From: Nepenthes gracilis
Lineage: Eukaryota > Streptophyta > Magnoliopsida > Caryophyllales > Nepenthaceae
Assembly (NCBI GenBank): GCA_033239525.1
Contig: BSYO01000009.1
Span: 14,715,299 to 14,779,298, forward strand
Reading direction: 5' to 3'
Length of the DNA: 64,000 nt
The notes beneath the pieces are model-generated. The model worked only from the letters and a program-made list of their open reading frames with translations. It was not told where the DNA came from and made no database searches. The position numbers were made by a program, and so were the translations under genes. How positions within the stretch are numbered: position 1 is the stretch's first letter; every line of letters starts with the position of its first letter. Shown here one piece after another: positions 59,327 through 64,000 of this stretch.

Positions 59327-60322
59327 TATGTACACGTTTTGTCGAAAATAATTATATTTTGTTGACAATGCACAGGCTCCATATAAACTCGTGAGTAATA
59401 AAATCACCCCTTTTTTAATATATATATCTCGATATAGATTTCATAATTCTAAGCTTCTAATTGTTAAATCTGCTTGGTTTAAATGGTATGTGATTAATTT
59501 TGGTGTATCATGCTGTTAGAAATAGTGCACCCTATAGGAGAATTATGTTGGATATAATGAACTACTATTTCTATGGAATCTTATTTAATTATTGTTAAAA
59601 TGTATTTGTATTTATAATGCTTAATTTTGATTATTTTAGCATGATTCACTCCTTAGGTTTGAGTAACACGAGTATATAATCCAAATGAGATCATGTTTTT
59701 AAGTGTGGTTGTTTGCAAGCTTAAATCATAAATATTCTCAATTATGAGATTATTAAGATGTGATATTTCTGATCCGATTAGGTTGTGTGTAAATTATAAT
59801 AGCCCATGGAAAGTAGTGATTGAGCTTATAATTATTTGTATAGTAGACATTATAATAAATATGTAGGCCTTATTAAAGAATAAATTTACTAAATTGATTA
59901 AAAATAAGAACATTTTTATAAAAATTTTACTGTATGTTAAATAAGAATACTCATATTAAAATTGTACAAACGGTCTTTAGATTTGAGACATTTTAATATC
60001 TCATATGCATATTGTTATACTTTGTTATGACCCAAACTCATTGTTATACCGAGTCTCCAAGAGTCTCACAATCGTATAATAAAAACCTTATAAATTAAAA
60101 CAACAATTAAAATATCAAACCTCCTAGCAAACTCCAAGATACTAATATCCGGAAAACACAATGAAACTAAAGGATGAAACGTCAAAAATGAAATAATGAA
60201 CAATACTATCTAGTAAAGGAAATAACTTTCCATCTCAAAAATAAATGCACCAAGATTCCAAGATCCTCTCCACCTAAAAGTAATATGGCAAAAGTATGAT
60301 CTAATATAGCTAAAGGGGAAAA
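59327..60322. other. AT-rich region, probable decayed LTR sequence
   Basis: No gene seen. A TGTTAGAAATAGTG start at 59,514 followed by AT-rich sequence looks like a copia LTR edge, but no second end or copy was confirmed. Confidence 0.3.
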
Positions 60323-60711
60323 TGTTTGATCAAATTATGGATATATAGTCCTAACTAATTGAGATGTATTCAACTAATTTAAAGATTAAATAATCATAAA
60401 AAGTCAAAGATAATATTTTAATTAGTATTCTAAATTTGTCCACCTTACAAGTAATTCTTAAGTTCATGTAGAAAAAAAACATAACAACTTAATGGGGGAC
60501 AAGAGTAGTTAATAGCCAACAACTTATTACAAGGTAATTAAAGATGTTAGACAATACCATTAAGGATGATGGTAGTTGCAACCAAGGGTCTTAATGAGAC
60601 AGCCAAATGGGAGGGAGGCTCAAGGTTTTTTAATATTAGTTGATGGCAGTTACGCATATATCAAAGTGGAAACTTCAAGACTCTCAAATTGATGTTTTGG
60701 AGGCCATGTCA
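60323..60711 (-). repeat. Left (3') LTR of a degenerate retroelement
   Basis: From TGTTTGATCAAATTATGG to GGCCATGTCA, 389 bp. The first 265 bp match 61,821-62,066: TGTTTGATCAAATTATGGA, CAAGTAATT.TTAA, CAACTTATTACA. On the minus strand GATGGGAGAGTGATG abuts its start (TGACATGG) and would be the polypurine tract. Confidence 0.65.
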
Positions 60712-61820
60712 CATCACTCTCCCATCTTGGAAAAAACTGATCCTTGAGTTTAGGCAAGTACCATAGCTTCCCAAATCTAGATTAAGTTTTCTTAAGTGTT
60801 CATCACTGGACCATTTATTTAAGAATTAAGCTTGTATTTTCACTGTATTTGCCGTAGTTCAGTTTGTTTACGAAACCTAAGACTATGATGGAGCAGGGTT
60901 GGCAAATGAAGGTTGGGTAATCAGATATATTGCACGCGCTGTGTCTCGCCAACTACATGAAAGGTGACATGCAGTTCTTTGAAATTGAAAATAGTCAAAG
61001 TCAATCTTACTTTGGTATATTTCACAATATTTAGTTGGCATTTGGAAGTGTCTGCAGCCTGGACCTGTACCGAATTTCATGCCAAAGCAAGATAAACTAT
61101 TATTGATTTTGAAAGCTATGGCTGATAATTAAATGGCACATGCTCCTCCATCCTTGCATCTTCTATGATTGGCTTGCTCATGTTCACAAAATTGATGCCA
61201 ATTAGATGTTGTATGCCAATGAGGAAAGTTTCATGATAGTTTTTGAAGCCCATGGGTATAAGATTGGATCGCTCAAGGCAAGAATTTAGCTGTTGTTGTG
61301 GGAATGGTAGGTAGCCCTTGGGTATAGAGATTGAATGGATTGGACTTAGAGAGGGTGATGCTCGTGTCTTCGAAGTAGTGGACTGAGGGAGATTGGTTAA
61401 GGTTTTACGAGCCAGTAAAGGTAGTGTTAAGAAGGGTGTTGCTATTGGGTATGGGGGATTGGGTGGGGCTATTTCTTGGCCCCTGAGAACAGTGGAGCGA
61501 GGCAAACCAGTGATAGTTTTGAGAGTCGATAAAGGTGTTAAAAGGTTTTGTGGTGGGCTCGGTGGGACTAGTTCTCGGGTTTTGCAAATTGACGAGCAAG
61601 GATGAGTACTGGTAGTTTTGTGCATCTTAACTTGTTTGAGAATATCTCGAGATGACCTCATTCGCTTGATTGCATTTACTACCTTCTATGCGTCTTTGTA
61701 GGTTTGCCTCATTTATTAAAGTTCTTGACTAAGATCAAAGTAGGTCACTTAGCTAACTGCAAGGCTTTGCATTCCTCGCACAACTCCTTGGATACTAAAT
61801 GATGCAGGGTGAATGGGGAC
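60712..61820 (-). pseudogene. Interior of the degenerate retroelement, with a 181-codon open frame
   Basis: The minus-strand frame 61,661-61,116 is the longest in the window. It is rich in Ser, Thr, Pro and Leu (PPSPPQNLLTPLSTLKTITG, LPLLARKTLTNLPQST) and ends KPIIEDARMEEHVPFNYQP. The composition resembles the linker of gypsy gag proteins, but no zinc knuckle or other motif is present, so the family is uncertain. Being LTR-flanked makes a transposon origin more likely than a host gene. Near 60,745 a possible pol end is too short to support. Confidence 0.45.
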
Positions 61821-62055
61821 TGTTTGATCAAATTATGGACGAACAATCCTAATTAATTGAGATTCACTCAACTAATTTAGAGAATCAAATACTCATGAAA
61901 ATCTGAAGACAATTCCTTAATATTCTGAATTTGTCCCTTTTACAAGTAATTATTAAACTCATTTAGATAGAAAACATAGCGTATAGGTGGAGAGAAGGAG
62001 TTTAGTAGCTAATAACTTATTACATGGCATTTAAAGAAGGTAGATAACACCATTA
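61821..62055 (-). repeat. Right (5') LTR of the degenerate retroelement, truncated
   Basis: Matches the first part of 60,323-60,711, then is cut at about 62,056-62,066 (after ACACCATTATTGTGATGG), where the next large LTR begins. About 150 bp of the LTR are missing here; they may lie beyond the window on the far side of the inserted element. Confidence 0.6.
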
Positions 62056-64000
62056 TTGTGATGGATAGACTTTCCTGACCAGAATTCGTCACTATTTTGG
62101 TAAAAAAATGATCGCTAAACAAATACAACTTATACAAAACCCTATACAATAAACAATATATAACCACACATTACATAACAAAATCCAAAAACAGCCACAA
62201 CAAACACGTGGCATCAACATTATAACTTCGAGTATGACGTTGGCTCAAACAAGATGTCATTAGGTTTTCAAATATACCATACAAACCTGCAAAAATGTAT
62301 ACATATATCAAATACCGCAAAAATTAAACTGCATGAATATCACCATCATACACATACATCGATATACAAAACTCTCTCAAATATACAAAATATTCCATAA
62401 AAAGATGTACAATTCTAATGAAAATTAAGTCCTCAAGATTATCCTCTAAGTCTTCAGCCTAGCTAACTTCTAATCCTCTACCTCGCATCATCAGATATAA
62501 GCTCGTATTCATCTAAAGGAGAAAAAATAGTAAGAATGAGTCAGATACTTAATAAATATATTATAATCAAAGACAATAAATAATATATGCAAAATAAAAT
62601 AGAGGAGGGATATATGAGTATAATGAAGATGCATAATATGAAATATAAACAAATACATTTTTGGAATATAAATAACTTTTCATATTTTTTTTTTTTTCTC
62701 TTAGGGTTCCAAAATATGCATAATTTTTTTTATTTTTGCGGACCAAGGTCAGTAGGCCTTATTAACTAAAGAAGCGATAGATCGAAATCTGGATTGTGTT
62801 TACTTCTACACAATCAAAAACCATCTCCTCCTATTCAAAATTCAGAGGTGGGCCATCTACATATAATCCCTGTAGATAGGGCCTTAGCGACACGCAACCC
62901 TTAGCAGACAACGATCTTCCAGTATAATATCTTAAGACTTGTCAAGAAATATCACCCGTTATAAAATACGGCCAGGATAATCTTTGAATTTTTATTATAA
63001 TATTTATGACATGTCAAGAAATATTACCATCTAAAATATAAATCTGTGATCCAGGTTTCACCATTTATTATTCTTTAAGAAAAAGTCCACCAAACGTCTT
63101 TCAGAAAGTTCTCATTCCGAGAGAACAAATCATAAATATATCAAATTGTTGCATTTTCTTTGTATACTTATATAATTTTTATATTTCTTATGAGTTTAAA
63201 TCTTCGCATGACTTAAATTATATGCATGAATATCATAAAGTATGAGAAAAATAGAAATTCTTATCACCACGAGCCAAACGTAACTTTAGAACTTTCAGAT
63301 AATAAATACCTTCAAAATTGTAAAATATATAATTTTTGGAGCATATATAAGGTAACATATTTAACGTTCGTGTAGATAAATATCTCAATTCATGTCCGAT
63401 GATAATTTTAAAAACTGTAAAATAATATATATAAAATATATGTGACCAAATATCAAATATTGGGAGTACCCTTGTCCATAGGGCTAGGGTTTCGAGTTTT
63501 CAAAGTCAAATCATGCCTAAATTACAATTAATTCGGGTAAAATCAAAGGGAGCGTGGGTTAGGATTTCAGAGAATATAATTTCGAATAAAACTACCAAAC
63601 CGGACACCCAATTGTTAAATTAGTATGTTCAAAGTATGGGTAATCATATTTTAGGGCCAATTTATGCAAAAATCTGAAAAATCGGTGGGTAAAAGCATCC
63701 CAGCGCGGGGTTAGGATTTCGGTGCGAAATACTGATCAAAATTGAGAAATCGGATATAAAATTCACATATGTGCTTACTCAAGTCATGGATAACATGAAA
63801 ATAAAAGTATGGATGGGTATTGGAATAAAAATACCCAAGGGGATTTGGATGAACAATGCAAAAAGAAAAAGAAAAAGATATGAGTGTACTTGCCTTGACC
63901 TGATCTATCACTTCTCCAAATAGGTCGAAGCCGGATTCGGATTCGAAGACCTCGATCTCCACTTCCTCTCTCTTCTCCTTCAAACTCTCTCTCTCCTCTC
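62056..64000 (-). repeat. Large LTR family, copy E, runs off the window end
   Basis: Colinear with 46,363-48,300: CAACAAACACGTGGCATCAAC, ATAAGCTCGTATTCAT, AGTAGGCCTTATTAACTAA, CCGAGAGAACAAATC, GAGCCAAACGTAACTTTAGA, then the CT-rich leader at 63,960-64,000. It starts within a smaller LTR, so it is probably an insertion into that element. The remaining 300 bp or so, including the TATA box, lie outside the window. Confidence 0.8.

Noticed and set aside
1..64000. CRISPR arrays, tRNA or rRNA genes, bacterial operons, organelle DNA
   Set aside because: I looked for regularly spaced short repeats, tRNA-like T-loop/anticodon structure and rRNA-like conserved blocks and saw none; tRNA-like sequences are limited to retrotransposon primer-binding sites.

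Overview
This is a piece of a plant (angiosperm) nuclear genome: AT-rich, no bacterial-style gene packing, long stretches without open frames, and many decayed plant-type transposons (SIRE/Tork-like Ty1/copia, Tat-like and chromovirus-like Ty3/gypsy, L1-type LINE, CACTA ends). No intact protein-coding host gene is visible. Every long open frame is either a fragment of a transposon protein or unsupported. I cannot name the species.

The clearest functional locus is a microRNA gene, MIR172, on the minus strand at about 12.25-12.42 kb. A near-perfect stem of about 25 pairs carries the 19-nt miR172 core in its 3' arm and a miR172* in its 5' arm. The duplex ends fit 2-nt 3' overhangs, and a TATA box lies about 140 bp upstream of the stem. 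It sits in a transposon-poor island (about 9.6-13.9 kb). The only other host-derived sequence I recognise is a stop-ridden GRAS-domain fragment of the HAM/SCL6-22-27 type at 31.56-32.15 kb.

Layout: 0-1.25 kb, copia gag remnant (minus) with its primer-binding site; 1.26-6.7 kb, mostly unassigned with one candidate LTR; 6.7-9.6 kb, two LINE ORF2 remnants (minus); 9.6-14 kb, low-copy island with MIR172; 14.1-14.75 kb, candidate solo LTR; 15.4-18.95 kb, gag-only copia element (plus). From 17.7 to 31 kb the sequence runs twice: 20.13-23.03 kb recurs almost identically at 28.08-30.97 kb, and the 4.6 kb between them (23.46-28.07) is a garbled copy of 17.7-20.45 kb that then steps back about 400 bp. 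This looks like two unmerged overlapping contigs with a low-quality filler rather than biology.

From 32.4 to 64 kb the window is nested retrotransposons. A large LTR family (LTR about 2.26 kb, mostly minus-oriented) recurs at 32.7-34.4, 34.4-35.85, 41.07-43.3, 46.4-48.6 and 62.06 to the window end, with one inverted piece at 32.4-32.7 and a diverged relative at 52.4-56.4. One full 7.6-kb member (41,067-48,642) has landed inside a minus-strand Tat-type gypsy element (protease at 39.1-41.07, gag at 48.65-50.29, LTR at 50.29-51.21). The junction has since been amplified as four 491-bp tandem units. Two compact internally deleted elements with perfect 5-bp target duplications lie further right: a copia (53,831-55,778, AGAAG) and a chromovirus (57,067-58,917, GTGAA).

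Apart from MIR172 nothing here looks like a working gene set. The rest records repeated insertion, internal deletion, local tandem amplification and probably one assembly fault.
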